A DNA stretch of 64,000 bases from JACXTP01 sp963827905 (GCA_963827905.1 CAWHCB010000011.1:124001-188000), one strand, 5' to 3'; numbered from the stretch's first letter, positions 18,817 through 29,561 are shown. Translations and numbers: made by a program. The notes: generated by a model not told the origin, from the letters alone.

Positions 18817-21365
18817 ATGATTATCGAAACCGGCAACCCGCCCAACATGCTAGATATATATGGTTCCGGGATAGAGAAAGAAGTCTACTGGAAGCATGGA
18901 GAGCGGATGAGAGGAAGGACATCGGACCAGGGATTCCCCCTGGAGGGAGGGGAGATCGTTTGTATCGCGGACCTTGATGACAACATCATCAGTGCCAACC
19001 CCTTCACCTTCAGGCTGTTGCGTCGGTCCAGTCATCCTAGGAAGATCGAAGGTCTGCTGGAGCTCATACACCAGGAGTCCTCGCTCGACTTCGAGGACCG
19101 GGTCCGACAAGTGCTATCGGGCGAGCTGGATTCCGACACGATCAGGGTCCCCATGCATCTTCCGGATGGCGACATCGATTACCTGCTCACCCTTAGCCCG
19201 GTCAACGATCATGAAGAGATCACTGGCGTAGCTGTTACCGGCCATCCCGAAGGGGAGGCGGTCCCGGCCCTCAAGGGGCAGCCGGTGCCTTTGAGCGCCG
19301 ACCTCCTTGCCAGCCTCAACATTATGCTTGTTTATGTGGACCCTACCGGGGCCATCGTTCACGTGAACCGAGCTTTCGAGAACCTGCTGGGATACAACCT
19401 GGACGAGATCCGGGGCAGGCAGCTCGGAAGCTTGACCACCATGGACGCAACGGCCATGCAACGCATGCGCGATGCCGGCCGGACCATGCGCCCCGGGGAG
19501 GTCCTGACCGTTGACGTCGACCTCAGGACCAGGGAGGGCAAGATACTCCATTCCCAATGGCGTGCCATGTCGGTCCACGACGAGGGCGGCGGCCTCAAGG
19601 GCGTGATCGCCCTGGCCCAGGACCCCAATGCCGCCCGGGTGTTGGAGGTCCAGGTCAGTGAGCTTTCCAGTCAGATCGAGACCCTGTCCGTGTCGGCGGC
19701 CGAGATGGAATCGGCCCTTGACCCGGACGAGGTGATGGAACAGATGATCTCCCGCATGATGGCGGCGATACACATGCAGCTGGCGGTCATCCGCATGACG
19801 GACGACCCAGGCCAGCAGCAGGTCTTCTACAAAGGTCTGGACTTCCAGGAGGCGCGCAACATCCTCGACGTGGAGGTGGAAGGCCTGGCCCTCTCCGACT
19901 GGATCGACGCCCGAGGCATCTATATCTGTCCGGACCGCGAGCTGGACCCGTTCTTCTCAAGGATATATGGCATGCCCCGCAGCTTCATTCTCGCCAGCAT
20001 CGGGCTCCGAGGTCTCCCCCTGGGGGTGGCGCTGTTCGGTTCCCCCGCCAAGGACAAGGACCTGGAACGCAAGGCCCCGGTCCTTCAGACCTTCCTGCAT
20101 CAGATCGCGATGCAGAAACGGGACGAGATCACCCACGAGGACATGGCCCACCGCAATGTGGAACTGCAGACCCTCTACGAGACCTCTAAGATGCTCTCGT
20201 CCACCATCGAGCATAAGATCGTGCTCGAGCTCATTCTGGAAAAATCGATGGAATTGGTCCGGTCGGACAATTGCCTAATATTCGAACTGGACAAGAAAGG
20301 CAGGAAACTACGTTGCGTGGCCTCCAAGACCAAGGACGGCATCGGCGCCGAGGGGTTGGAGATTGCCATCGGCGAGGGCATATCCGGCTTGGTGGCGCAG
20401 CATCGGGAGGGCATGCTCATCGAGAGGGCGGACATGGACGGGAGGTCGATATTGTTGGACGGCACCCCGGACGAGCCCTCCAGCATCATCAGCGTACCAT
20501 TGAACATCGGCGACGAGATCTTCGGGGTGATGACCTTGGAAAAGACCCCGGGGGTGCCTTTCAACAACAGCGAGTACCGCTTGGTGGAGATGTTCTCCAT
20601 CCAGGCCGCCTTCGCGCTCAAGAACGCAGGCATGTACAAGGACATGGAGGACAACATGGCCATGCAGCAGATGTACAACGTCCTGCTCACCCACGACGTG
20701 GCCAACTACAACGTCCCCATCCATGGTTTCCTGGAGCTTCTGGTCAAGGACCCCAAGCTGGACGACAGGCAGCGCCGCTACGTGCGTTCCGCCCTGGTCC
20801 AGGCCGAGAACATCTCCAGCTTGATCGCCAGCGTGCGAAAGCTTTGGTGGCTGCGCACCACCGACCAAGAGCTGGTCCTGGCCCCCATCAACCTCGCCCC
20901 CTTCGTGAGGGAGTGCATCGACAGCTTGCGCATGAGCAGCCTCTTCAGCGCCATCGAGATCAAGGGCAGGTACGAGAGCGAGCAGGCCTTCGTGCTGGCC
21001 GACGTCTTCGTCAAGGACATCCTCTACAACCTCATCAGCAATGCTTGCAAGTACGGGGACATGCGCCCGGTGGAGGTCGAACTTTATGCCTGGCAGGAAG
21101 ACGGCAAGGACTACTGCGCGTTTGGACGTCAAGGACCAGGGCAAGGGCATCCCCGACGAGAGGAAGTCCGCGCTCTTCGAAACGCTTCGATCGCCTGGAT
21201 TCCGTGACCGCGGCCGAAGGCCATGGGCTGGGGCTCAGCGTGGTGAAGGCCTTCTGCGACCGGTACTCCGGCCGCGTCCGGGCCGAGAACCGGGGCCCAG
21301 GCGATTGGTCCAAGGGATCGGTATTCAGCGTCATATTGCCGCGAACCAGGAACCAATCTTCATAA
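18817..21365 (+). CDS. PAS/GAF sensor histidine kinase (two frameshifts near the end)
   Basis: About 850 residues, soluble, with no membrane segment. Order: a weak PAS near residues 45-140; a clear PAS near 165-275 ('IMLVYVDPTGAIVHVNRAFENL' core, quoted in part as VNRAFENLLGYNLDEI); one GAF-like segment near 290-420; a second GAF near 450-610; the HisKA-like box 'LLTHDVANYNVPIHGF' near 630, with His as the likely phosphate acceptor; and the ATPase domain with 'NLISNACKYG', 'DQGKGIPDERK' and 'GHGLGLSVVKAF'. Frame changes near 21117 and 21180 are needed to finish the ATPase domain. The response regulator follows within 40 bp. Confidence 0.85.
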
Positions 21366-21402
21366 GGGGCAGAGGTAGATACGGAGTTGGGAGAGGCGAA
21401 GC

Positions 21403-21903
21403 ATGGAAGAGACGATGGAGAGGGTCAGGGTCCTGATGGTGGAGGACAACCAGGACCACTTGGACCTATGTCGCGAATACCTTTCCGACGACATGTTCTA
21501 CCTGGACGCGGCCATGGACGGGCGGGAGGCTATGGACAAGGTCAAGAACAACCAGTACGACATCGTCGTCCTCGATTACCGCCTTCCGGACACGACCGGT
21601 TCCGAGCTTTTGCGCCGTATCCGGACCATCAACAAGGACACTCCCATAATTTTCGTCACCGCCATGGACGACCCGGACATAAGTTTCCAGGTCATGCAGG
21701 ACGGCGCCTCCGATTACATACCCAAATCGTTCCAATACTACGAGCGTCTGCGGGACCGGATCCTGGACAATCTGGGCATCGAGGTCGTGGAGGAGGAGAT
21801 CCCTCGAACCGGCCGGCGTGAAGGAGTGTCCCACCATGGTACTGGTCCTCGGCATCAACGGGAGCCCGAGGAAGGACGGCAACAGCGGCACACTGCTCGA
21901 TGA
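21403..21903 (+). CDS. Response regulator receiver protein
   Basis: A single receiver domain and little else. 'VRVLMVEDNQDHLDL' supplies the acidic pair, 'DIVVLDYRLPDTTG' the phospho-accepting Asp near residue 57, and 'IIFVTAMDDPD' the Thr switch. The Lys of the receiver site is in 'YIPKSFQ'. After residue ~130 the frame overlaps the flavoprotein gene and loses family character; a one-base shift near 21800 would end it at 21821, a more natural stop. No output domain, so it probably works through protein partners downstream of the adjacent kinase. Confidence 0.8.
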   Translation: MEETMERVRVLMVEDNQDHLDLCREYLSDDMFYLDAAMDGREAMDKVKNNQYDIVVLDYRLPDTTGSELLRRIRTINKDTPIIFVTAMDDPDISFQVMQDGASDYIPKSFQYYERLRDRILDNLGIEVVEEEIPRTGRREGVSHHGTGPRHQREPEEGRQQRHTAR

Positions 21904-22540
21904 GGCATTACGTTCGGCCTCCGAGTGCGGCGCGGACGTCATACGCATCGACGTCTCGGACCTGGACATCTCCGGCTGTCGCTCCTGTTGGAGCTGTGAG
22001 GAGAGCGGGGAATGCGTGGTCCATGACGACATGGCCAAGGTGTACGACGTCCTGTTGAGGGCCGATGCGTTGATCGTGGTCTCCCCGGTATATTTCTCTG
22101 GACCCACTGGGCAGCTCAAGCAGCTCATCGACCGGTGCAACTGCCTGTGGAATCGCAAGTTGCCCGCTGTGAAGAAGGGCGCGCTGATGGTGGTGGCGGC
22201 AGACCCGGAGCAGAACTTCCGACCGATCGTTACCGAACTGCGCTCGTTCATGAACTCGGTGGGGTACCCGTGCCAGGAAGAGCTCCTGGTGCCGGGGGTG
22301 TTCCGCAAGGGCGAGGTCATCGCAGACCGGAACGCCATGCGCTTGGCGATGGAGATCGGGGCCAGGCTGGCCTCGAGGTTGAGCCCTCGCCCGGCTGGGC
22401 GCAAAGGAGGGCGTCAAGGTCCACCACCTTCTTCAATATGCGGTCGAAGGTGGTGGCCACCAGCAGCACCGCGAAGCCCAATCCGAGCATGTAGGCGAAC
22501 TGGGAACCCGACACCTGACCCACGATGGCGAAGAAGTTGA
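21836..22540 (+). CDS. Iron-sulfur flavoprotein (NADPH-dependent FMN reductase fold)
   Basis: Family similarity covers the first ~185 residues. It opens with the flavodoxin-like 'VLGINGSPRKDGNS' FMN-phosphate loop and has the compact 'CRSCWSCEESGEC' (C-x2-C-x2-C-x5-C) that binds a 4Fe-4S cluster in archaeal iron-sulfur flavoproteins, then 'VVSPVYFSGPTGQLKQLIDR'. Start ATG 21836 follows 'aaggag' by nine bases. Beyond about 22390 the frame runs head-on into the PrsW gene and looks non-coding, so a missing stop or frameshift is likely. Probable role: electron transfer or oxygen/redox response. Confidence 0.8.
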   Translation: MVLVLGINGSPRKDGNSGTLLDEALRSASECGADVIRIDVSDLDISGCRSCWSCEESGECVVHDDMAKVYDVLLRADALIVVSPVYFSGPTGQLKQLIDRCNCLWNRKLPAVKKGALMVVAADPEQNFRPIVTELRSFMNSVGYPCQEELLVPGVFRKGEVIADRNAMRLAMEIGARLASRLSPRPAGRKGGRQGPPPSSICGRRWWPPAAPRSPIRACRRTGNPTPDPRWRRS

Positions 22541-23162
22541 ACAACGCGTGCAGCAACACCGCCAGACCGTAGTAGGGGAGCCAGCTGACCTTCTGCCCCT
22601 TCATCCTCAGCACCATCTGCCTGGAGATCCCAAATCCGGCGATGGCGCTGGCGCTGGCATGCAGCAGCGTGGAGGTCAGCGCCCTCAGCACCGCCGTCCC
22701 CACGAAGACGTCCAGACCGACGGCGATGGCATTGGCCCCATAGAGCACGTTCTCCACCGCGGCGAAGCCCAGTCCGACCGCCGCCCCGTACACCAGGCCG
22801 TTCTTCAGCACTGCCAGCCGACCACGGAACAGCAAAATGCCCCAGGCCTTGGTCATCTCCTCCACCAACGGGGCCATGACACAGGCCATCAGGACCAGTT
22901 GGAACGATGGGTCGCCCGGGTCTAGGTTCCAGAAGGGCCGGGACAGCGCGCCCCCTTCGCCGAACAGCAGGGTGACCAGCGCCGATTCCATCAGGAACGC
23001 CAGTCCTAAGGAGAAGGTCCCCCCCACCACGAAGGCGGACAGCAGGGCGCGCAACTGGTCCCGGTCGCAAAGCTCCTTGCTTCGCACCCAAAGCACATAG
23101 ATGATGGGCGGCACTATGGCCGCCAGCACCACCACCAGAATCTCCCCCGCCGATAAGGCCAC
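22317..23162 (-). CDS. PrsW-family intramembrane protease (paralogue 1)
   Basis: About 260-281 residues with about eight hydrophobic segments. The PrsW/CPBP-like catalytic pattern is present: 'APLVEEMTKAWGILL' near residue 97, 'GLGFAAVENVLYG' near 133, 'TLLHASASAIAGFG' near 165 and 'LHALFNFF' near 207. PrsW enzymes cut anti-sigma factors in bacteria; the archaeal substrate is unknown. The true C-terminus is probably near 22419 ('ILKKVVDL'), because the last ~35 residues overlap the flavoprotein gene and lack family character. Confidence 0.75.
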   Translation of the reverse strand: MALSAGEILVVVLAAIVPPIIYVLWVRSKELCDRDQLRALLSAFVVGGTFSLGLAFLMESALVTLLFGEGGALSRPFWNLDPGDPSFQLVLMACVMAPLVEEMTKAWGILLFRGRLAVLKNGLVYGAAVGLGFAAVENVLYGANAIAVGLDVFVGTAVLRALTSTLLHASASAIAGFGISRQMVLRMKGQKVSWLPYYGLAVLLHALFNFFAIVGQVSGSQFAYMLGLGFAVLLVATTFDRILKKVVDLDALLCAQPGEGSTSRPAWPRSPSPSAWRSGLR

Positions 23163-23210
23163 TTCCCTCTCCCGCTGTGATTATTCGTGAGGGCTCTAGA
23201 TAACAGTTGC

Positions 23211-24000
23211 CTAGCCAGGTTGGTATGCCATATAACGGGGGCGGAGCTGCCGATGCACGCCCCTCCGGTCCAGGCGCCTCACCTTGGTCCATATCAGGAC
23301 GAAGAGGGCCACGTCCATGATTATGATGAGGAGCACGCTTCCCACCACCATGGCGTCGCCTCCCCCGAACACCTCGGAGCTGGATGCCATGAAGTTCGAC
23401 AAAGCGTGAAGGAAAACCGCCACCAGATAATAAGGCAACCAAGCCAAAGGCCTCTCGATGGGGCGGAGTATCTCACATCGGGCCAGGCCATATCCGGTGA
23501 TGGCGGTGTAGCTGGCATGACCGAGGGCCGCCGAAATGGCGCGCAACCCCAGCAGCATCAGGGCCGATCCCAAGCCCTCGCTGGTGAGCTGTTCGAACCC
23601 ATAGAGGACGTTCTCCACCGCGGCAAAGCCCAACCCGATGCAGGCCCCGTAGATCAGTCCGCTCTCCAGTCCGGTGAAGCGCTTCTTGAAGAACATCACG
23701 CCCACCCCTTTGGTCAGCTCCTCGGCGATGGGCGCGACCAGAACGGCGGCCCAGATGGTGGACCCATCCTCATCCCCTCCCAGGATGACTATGACCACGA
23801 TGATGGGGATGAGCATCAGGAAACTGAGGACCAGCGCCGCCACAATGGTAAAGGTGGACCCCACCCCCAGCGCCTTGATTAGGTCCGATGACCTTCTCAC
23901 GATGGGACCTGCTTGCCTGCCTTATCAAGAAAAGATAAAGGATGGAGACGCCAAAAGCGCCTGCGATCAGCAAGGCCAGTCCGAACAGGTCTATGTCCAT
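23211..24000 (-). CDS. PrsW-family intramembrane protease (paralogue 2, frameshift)
   Basis: Second copy of the same fold, next to paralogue 1 and in the same direction. Active-site blocks: 'APIAEELTKGVGVMFF', 'CIGLGFAAVENVLYG', 'ALGHASYTAITGYGLA' and 'LHALSNFM'. The conserved part starts at a frame beginning MDIDLFGLALLIAG (ATG 24000), which must shift by one base near 23885 to join 'RRSSDLIKALGVG'. Tandem duplication followed by divergence is the simplest history. Substrate unknown. Confidence 0.75.
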
Positions 24001-24084
24001 CTGAAACGTTCAAGGCATTGGTCTCATGCTATTAACAATTAATCGCACTCATTGCCTCTCCAGATAACATCGGGCGCCAAAGGT

Positions 24085-25044
24085 TCAACCGTCCAATTTG
24101 GATAGGACCTCCGGTCCGAACGGGTCGAACAGCGCCCCGCCCGCCCCCATATCCAACAGTGATTCCTGATCGGCCAAACTCACTCCGCCCCCGATAAGGG
24201 GCGACTCGGCATAGGTGCACATGTTGCCCGCCCAATAGCGGTCCGGTCCCTGGCCCCGACCGATCCGCTTCAGGTCCAGGAAGGCGATCCTCTGGTAGCC
24301 CATCGACACCAAGGCATCGGCCACCCTCCTCGGTTCGGTGACCGGTTCCCTCTGGCGACGCCACACCACCTCAGGCCCGCAGCAGATGCAGGGCACCACC
24401 CGGTCCGAAAGGTCTATGGCCTTGCGGAAATGCTCAAGCGATGAAGTACCGATGGTGCAGACCAGCATGTGGTCCGCCCCCATGAGGAAGGCGTCGAACA
24501 CGTCCTGTTCGCCGCGCAGCCCGATGTCGAGCCATATCTGGTTCTTCCTCTTCATGGCCCTCCTCATGCCCTCGATGTCGGCCTCCCCCTGATTTATACC
24601 GTCCAGGTCCAGGAAGGCGCCATCCTTGCCGTCATAGGCCTCTTTGGTGATCTTCTGCCAATAAGGCCCCAGCAGCATTTTTCGCCCCACTGATTGCAGG
24701 GACCCCCCTTCCCAGACCACCTCGGTCACCCGGGTCACCGGTCGCGAGGTCTCGCCGTTCATGCGTTGGAACTTTCTACCCCCGGTCTCGAGGGGGAGGA
24801 GCGGGAGTCGGACGAACTCCGGACCCGCCTGGATCGAGAAGGCGCCCCGCTCCGAAATGAAGCGCTGGTATTCCTCCACGGTGGCGAACTCCATGGGGAC
24901 CGCGGTCTTGCCGCAGTTGAAGCACCTGAAGCTACCATCATCATTGTCCAGATGGGCCATCGGCCCCCCGACCAGGGTCCTCTCCTCCAGGTCGGTGCTG
25001 TAGCGATGGGGGCACACCTTGAAACCTATGTCTTTCTCATCCAT
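24085..25044 (-). CDS. HisA/HisF-related TIM-barrel protein with N-terminal Zn-ribbon
   Basis: 319 residues. Residues ~110-319 follow the archaeal 'HisA-related' family: 'GAFLDLDGINQGEADIEGM', 'IWLDIGLRGEQDVFDAFL', 'LVCTIGTSSLEHF' and 'RIAFLDLKRIGRG'. This family is common in methanogens and is not the histidine enzyme; its reaction is unknown to me. The first ~50 residues hold 'CPHRYS' and 'CFNCGK', a likely zinc ribbon, which is an added domain. No histidine genes lie nearby. The gene precedes, in the opposite sense, nothing obvious to share a pathway with. Confidence 0.65.
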   Translation of the reverse strand: MDEKDIGFKVCPHRYSTDLEERTLVGGPMAHLDNDDGSFRCFNCGKTAVPMEFATVEEYQRFISERGAFSIQAGPEFVRLPLLPLETGGRKFQRMNGETSRPVTRVTEVVWEGGSLQSVGRKMLLGPYWQKITKEAYDGKDGAFLDLDGINQGEADIEGMRRAMKRKNQIWLDIGLRGEQDVFDAFLMGADHMLVCTIGTSSLEHFRKAIDLSDRVVPCICCGPEVVWRRQREPVTEPRRVADALVSMGYQRIAFLDLKRIGRGQGPDRYWAGNMCTYAESPLIGGGVSLADQESLLDMGAGGALFDPFGPEVLSKLDG

Positions 25045-25097
25045 CGTAACGTCCCCTGAGCGGAGAAACTAGGTTATATGGTTATCCGACACCCCGT

Positions 25098-26609
25098 TCA
25101 TCGTTGAGGGCAGGACGTCGCCGCCCCCTCGCCCTCGGGATGCACTTCGTTCTCGTAGTCCAGCCCGTGTCCTGGGCGCATCACCAAGGCCACGACGAAA
25201 CCGATCAACGAGAACGCCATGCCAGCGATCCAGGCCCACACGAAACCCTGGTCCGAGGTGAGCTCGAGCATCACGTCCGCTGGGGCCCCTGGAGGGTTAT
25301 AGGCTACCAAGTAGCCCGCCATGATCACCGAGGCCAGGACCGGACCGATCGAACCTCCGATGATGCGGAACAAGGTGTTCATGCCCGAGGCGATCCCGAA
25401 GTCCCGCTGGGGGGAGGCCATGGCCACCACGTTGATTAGGGAGACCATGGAGAAGCCCAGTCCCATGCCCATGACGAACATGGCTACCATGATCTGGTTC
25501 ACGTCGGAGTGGAACAGGATGACCAACAGATAGCCGATGGCGGTGAAGAGCAGTCCGGCGGCCAGGATCCGGTCCGCCCCCACCCGCTTGGACCATTTCC
25601 CGGCCAAGGGGGCGAAGATCAGCTGGGCGATGGCGCTGGGGAAAAGCTACACGCCCACGTCGAACGCGCTCTCCACCCCCAGCCCGCCCACCTCCTCCGG
25701 CGACATCAGGAAGAAAGGCAGCGTCTGGAAGATGAGGAACATGCTTATGCCCACGAAGAACCCGCATATGTCGCTCCAGCTATGCCCCGGTTGGACATCA
25801 GCCTCATCGAGACTATGGGGTCGACGGTCCGCCTCTCCCAGAAGGACGAAACCGATGAGCATGGTAGCGGAGAGGGCGAATAGCGCGACGACCTCGATAC
25901 GGTGCCAGCCCCACTCGTCGCCCTGGGTCAGGCCTAGCAGCAAACAGAAGACCCCCAGTCCCAGCAGGGCCGCCCCGGCCACATCGATCTTGCATCTGAT
26001 GGTGGTGTCCGTCGTCTTGATCACGAAGTAGACCACCACCGTCAGTAGGGCCATGAGGGGCCAGACGATGTCGAACGCCGTGCGCCAATCGAAATATTCC
26101 ACGATGAGGCCACCAGCGAGCAGGCCAATGCTCACCCCTATCGAGAACATGGCGCTCACCACCCCCATGGCCGCGGGGATGAGGCGTTTGGGGAAATTGT
26201 CCCGGATGATGCCAAAGGCCAGAGGGAACATGCCCATACCTATTCCTTGAACCGCCCGGAAGGCGATGAGCATCATCATGGAGGTGGAGAAGGCGCAACC
26301 CATCAGACCGATGGTGTAGCCGACCATGGAGAGAATCATCACCTTCTTCTTGCCATAGATATCGCCGAGTCGCCCCAGCAGTGGGGTGGCCACCGCACCG
26401 GTCAGAAGATAGGCGGAAAGCACCCAAGAGACCCATTGCGACTCATCCGGGAACTCCAGGGCGATGGTGGGCAAAGCCGGCACCAGCATGATCTCTATGA
26501 ACATGACCATCATGGCGATGAAGGCCAAAATGATGAGGATGACCCCCGGCCCCTTCAGGGTGAGCCTCTCCACCCCATTGCTAGCGTTCGCAGGAACGGT
26601 CTCGGTCAT
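25098..26609 (-). CDS. MFS drug/metabolite exporter (DHA2-type) with in-frame TAG
   Basis: About 503 codons and 14 predicted membrane helices. The N-half has 'GRLGDIYGKKKVMILSM', the MFS motif between helices 2 and 3, and 'FRAVQGIGMGMFPLAFGII' (motif C region). Codon 321 (bases 25649-25647) is TAG, and the frame continues perfectly on both sides: 'ESAFDVGV' then 'LFPSAIAQLIFAPLAGKW'. Homologous transporters usually have an aromatic such as Tyr at that place. So the stop is either read through, possibly as pyrrolysine, or a C/T-to-G change or error. Annotated as one gene across the TAG. Confidence 0.8.
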
Positions 26610-26770
26610 GTAAGTATGCCTCTACCTAGGCAGCCGGATTCAGAAATACGATATTTAATCATTGTCATTTCGGACCTAGTGGACCTTGCTGCACCTGGAT
26701 GAGATGCTTCCTTCGGCCATGGGCAAGTATGTACGATGCTTCGGCAACGGTCATCGATGCAACGAATGGA

Positions 26771-26827
26771 ATATATACCAGCTGCTTGGTCGATTCCGAT
26801 ATAACTTCTAACATCTATAATGGAGGA
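26771..26827 (+). promoter_or_regulatory. Promoter and ribosome binding site of hdrA-mvhD
   Basis: TATA-like 'atatatacc' at 26771 lies about 65 bp before ATG 26836, in a region otherwise free of genes. 'ggagga' at 26822-26827 is a clear Shine-Dalgarno eight bases before the ATG. Confidence 0.5.
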
Positions 26828-26835
26828 GAAACATA

Positions 26836-27971
26836 ATGTCCGTTGGACCGAAGGAGCCCCGTGTGGGCGTTTTCATATGCAGATGCGGAGGTCAGATCGA
26901 CCTAAGCATTGACACCGAAAGATTGGCATCGTCCGCCCATGATGAGCAGGACGTCGTATCGACCCATACCCTGCCCTATCTGTGCCACCCATCCGGAATG
27001 GACGAGATCGCCGAACGGATCAAGGAGGAGGGTCTGGACCGGGTGGTGATCGCAGCCTGCTCCCCCCGCCTCTACCTGCAATCGTTCCAGGAGACCATCG
27101 AGGGCGCGGGATTGAACCGCCTCATGATCGATATGGCCAACATCAGGGAGCAGGTGGCATGGGTGCACTTCCGGGACAAGGAGGCCGCCACCAACAAGGC
27201 AGAGGACATGGTGGGCATGGCCATCGCCAAGGTGCGGAACCAGCTTCCCGACGAGCATGGCAACGTCTCCATGGTCAACAAGTCCCGATGCGTCGGATGT
27301 GGGGTGTGCGAGAGCGTCTGCAACGTCAACGCCATCACCCTGGCCCCCGACCAGGCTTACAACGACAAGCGCAAGGCGACGGTGAACCCGAAGGCCTGCG
27401 TCGGTTGCGGCGCATGCGTCTCCGCCTGCCCCACCGCGGCCATGGACCAGACGTTCTTCTCCAACCGACAGATATTGGCACAGATAGAGAGGTCGCTCAG
27501 CACAACAAGGACGAGGAGTCCGCCTTCCCGCACATTCTGGTGTTCTCATGCCATTGGTGCTCCTACTCCTCCGCCGACCAGGCGGGCCTGATGCGCATGG
27601 AGATCGACCCCCACTTCCGTACGGTTAGGACCATGTGCTCCGCCCGGGTCGACCCCGAATGGGTGCTGAAGGCCATAGCCTCCGGTGCTGACGGCATAAT
27701 GATCCTGGCGGGCGTTCCGGGACGTTGCCATTACGAGATCGGGAACCTTCGCACCCGGAAACGAATGACCTTGCTGCAGATGGTGCTCAAGCAATACGGC
27801 TTCGACGAGAACCGGTTCCAGGTGAAATACGTCGACTCGGACCAACCCGAGGCCTACGTGCGGAGCGTGCAGGAGTTCATGGACAAGATAAAACAGCTGG
27901 GCCCCAACCCCATCGAGGCCACGACCGTCGTGGACCCGCAACGGGTCGAGCTGCCCTACCTGAAACTCTGA
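26836..27971 (+). CDS. HdrA N-domain / 2[4Fe-4S] ferredoxin / MvhD fusion lacking the FAD domain (one frameshift)
   Basis: About 378 residues. 1-135 is the HdrA N-terminal domain ('GVFICRCGGQIDLSI', 'VVIAACSPRLY', 'MANIREQVAWVH'). About 148-200 is a two-cluster ferredoxin ('CVGCGVCESVC', 'CVGCGACVSACP'). About 235-378 is MvhD, the [2Fe-2S] delta subunit that links hydrogenase to HdrA ('FSCHWCSYSSADQAG', 'MCSARVDPEW', 'GVPGRCHYEIGN'). The HdrA thioredoxin-reductase-like FAD domain, which normally sits before the ferredoxin, is missing. One base shift near 27500 joins the ferredoxin and MvhD. A separate FAD domain is encoded at 45529-46586. Probable role: electron bifurcation or transfer to heterodisulfide or ferredoxin. 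Confidence 0.85.
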
Positions 27972-28032
27972 AAACGCCTTAATTATTTTTTTATAAAAAA
28001 ATATAAATCTGGAAAGGGTTTGATAAGGACCT

Positions 28033-29560
28033 TCAAGCCTGGACCGGTTTCGCCACCTCCACCGCCTTCTTCTGGGTGAGCAAGGACACCACTATCATGG
28101 TCAGGAAGCCTAACACGATGCTCACTATGCCCGGGTTGGTCAGCGGGAAGATGTAGTCCGTGGGCATGAACGTCGGGACTGATCAATATCAGCACCAGGG
28201 ACGAGGTGAGCCCGACCGCGATGCTGGATATTATCCCCCATTCCGTCGCCCTCTTCCAGAAGAGCACTCAGATCAACGCCGGGATGTTGGCCGAGGCGGC
28301 TATGGCGAACGCCAGACCCACCAGGAAGGCCACGTTCTGACCTTCCATCGGATGCCCAGCAGTATGGCCACAGACCCCACCGCCACCGCGGTGAGCTTGG
28401 ATACCCGCAGCGCCGATTTCTCGGTCTTCTTCTTCCCCAGGATCTCCGTGTAGATGTCGTGGGCTATCGCGCCGGCCGCGGCCATGATCAGGCCCGGACA
28501 CCGTCCCCAGGATGGTGGCGAAGGCTATCGACGAGATGATGGCGAAGAACAGCCTCCCCTCCGATGTAGTTGGCCAGCGTCGGCGCGGACAGGTTGCTGT
28601 CGTTGACCAGGAACTCCCCCTGCCCGGCGAAGTAGTTCGCACCCAGGCCGAGGAACAGCGTCAGGATGTAGAACATCCCGATGGCGATGATGGCCACCAC
28701 CGTCGATTTCCTGGCGTCGGACGGCTTCGGCACGGTGTAGTACCGTATCAGGATGTGCGGCAGCGCGGCCGTTCCCAGGATGAGCGCCAGCACAGCGAGG
28801 CGAAGTCCAGCGGGTTCGTGTACTTAGTACCCGGGGCCATGAACACCTCCCCGGTGAATGCGGCAGACCCCGTCTGAGGGAAAGGCCGAACCGTTCTGGA
28901 TGAAGTGGGTTGATGAACTCCAGCGGACCGAAGCCGCGATCACACAGCACGCCGATGGTCAGACGCCAAGCCGGCGATCAGCAGCAGCAGGCCCTTGATG
29001 AACTGCACCCAGGTGGTGGATACCATTCCGGCGGTGGCGACGATGAGGATCACGATGCCGCCGACGATGACCACTCCGGCCCAATAGTCCAGTCCGATCA
29101 GCGGCTGCACGATCGTCCCGGCGCCCACCATCTGAGGGATGAGGTAGAACACGCTCACCACCAGCGTGGATATCGCTGCAGCCAGGCGCACCCTCTTGCT
29201 CTTGAACTTCTGCACCAGCGCGTCGGCGAAGGTGTACTTGCCCATGACCCGCAGCGGTTCGGCGATGAGGAACAGCGCCACGATCCAGCCGGCCAGGAAG
29301 CCTATGCCGTACATGAAGCCGTCGTACCCGCAGAAGGCGATCAGACCGGCCACGCCCAGGAACGACGCGGCGCTAAGGTAGTCACCGGCGAAGGCGATGC
29401 CGTTCACGAACCATTTGACCCCGCCGCCGGCCACGTAGTAGTGACCGGCCGTCCTGACCCGCCGCGAGAAATAGACCGATATGGCCAGGGTGAAGAGCAC
29501 GATCAGCACGAACAGCGCGAAGGCCAATGGCTTGAAGTCGTTGGTCAACGCTTCGGCCAT
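28033..29560 (-). pseudogene. actP: Sodium/solute (acetate-type) symporter, heavily disrupted
   Basis: Sodium:solute symporter family, ActP-like. The N-terminal ~205 residues are intact ('YYVAGGGVKWFVNGIAFAGD', 'SAASFLGVAGLIAF', 'LVQKFKSKRVRLAAAISTL'). From about 28960 down to 28033 the frame changes roughly eight times; recognisable pieces in order include 'GTAALPHILIRYYTVP', 'AFATILGTVSG', 'AGAIAHDIYTEIL', 'GLAFAIAASANIPALI', 'VLFWKRATEWG' and 'VSLLTQKK'. There is also an in-frame TGA at 28270-28268 with no shift around it. The damage is denser than elsewhere, so this may be a true pseudogene or a poor-quality patch. It follows the USP-DUF485 gene. Confidence 0.7.
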
Positions 29561-29561
29561 G

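Noticed and set aside
28268..28270. In-frame TGA in the actP-like gene read as selenocysteine
   Set aside because: No Sec-type catalytic site is expected in a solute symporter, and many other lesions surround it; decay or sequence error is simpler.
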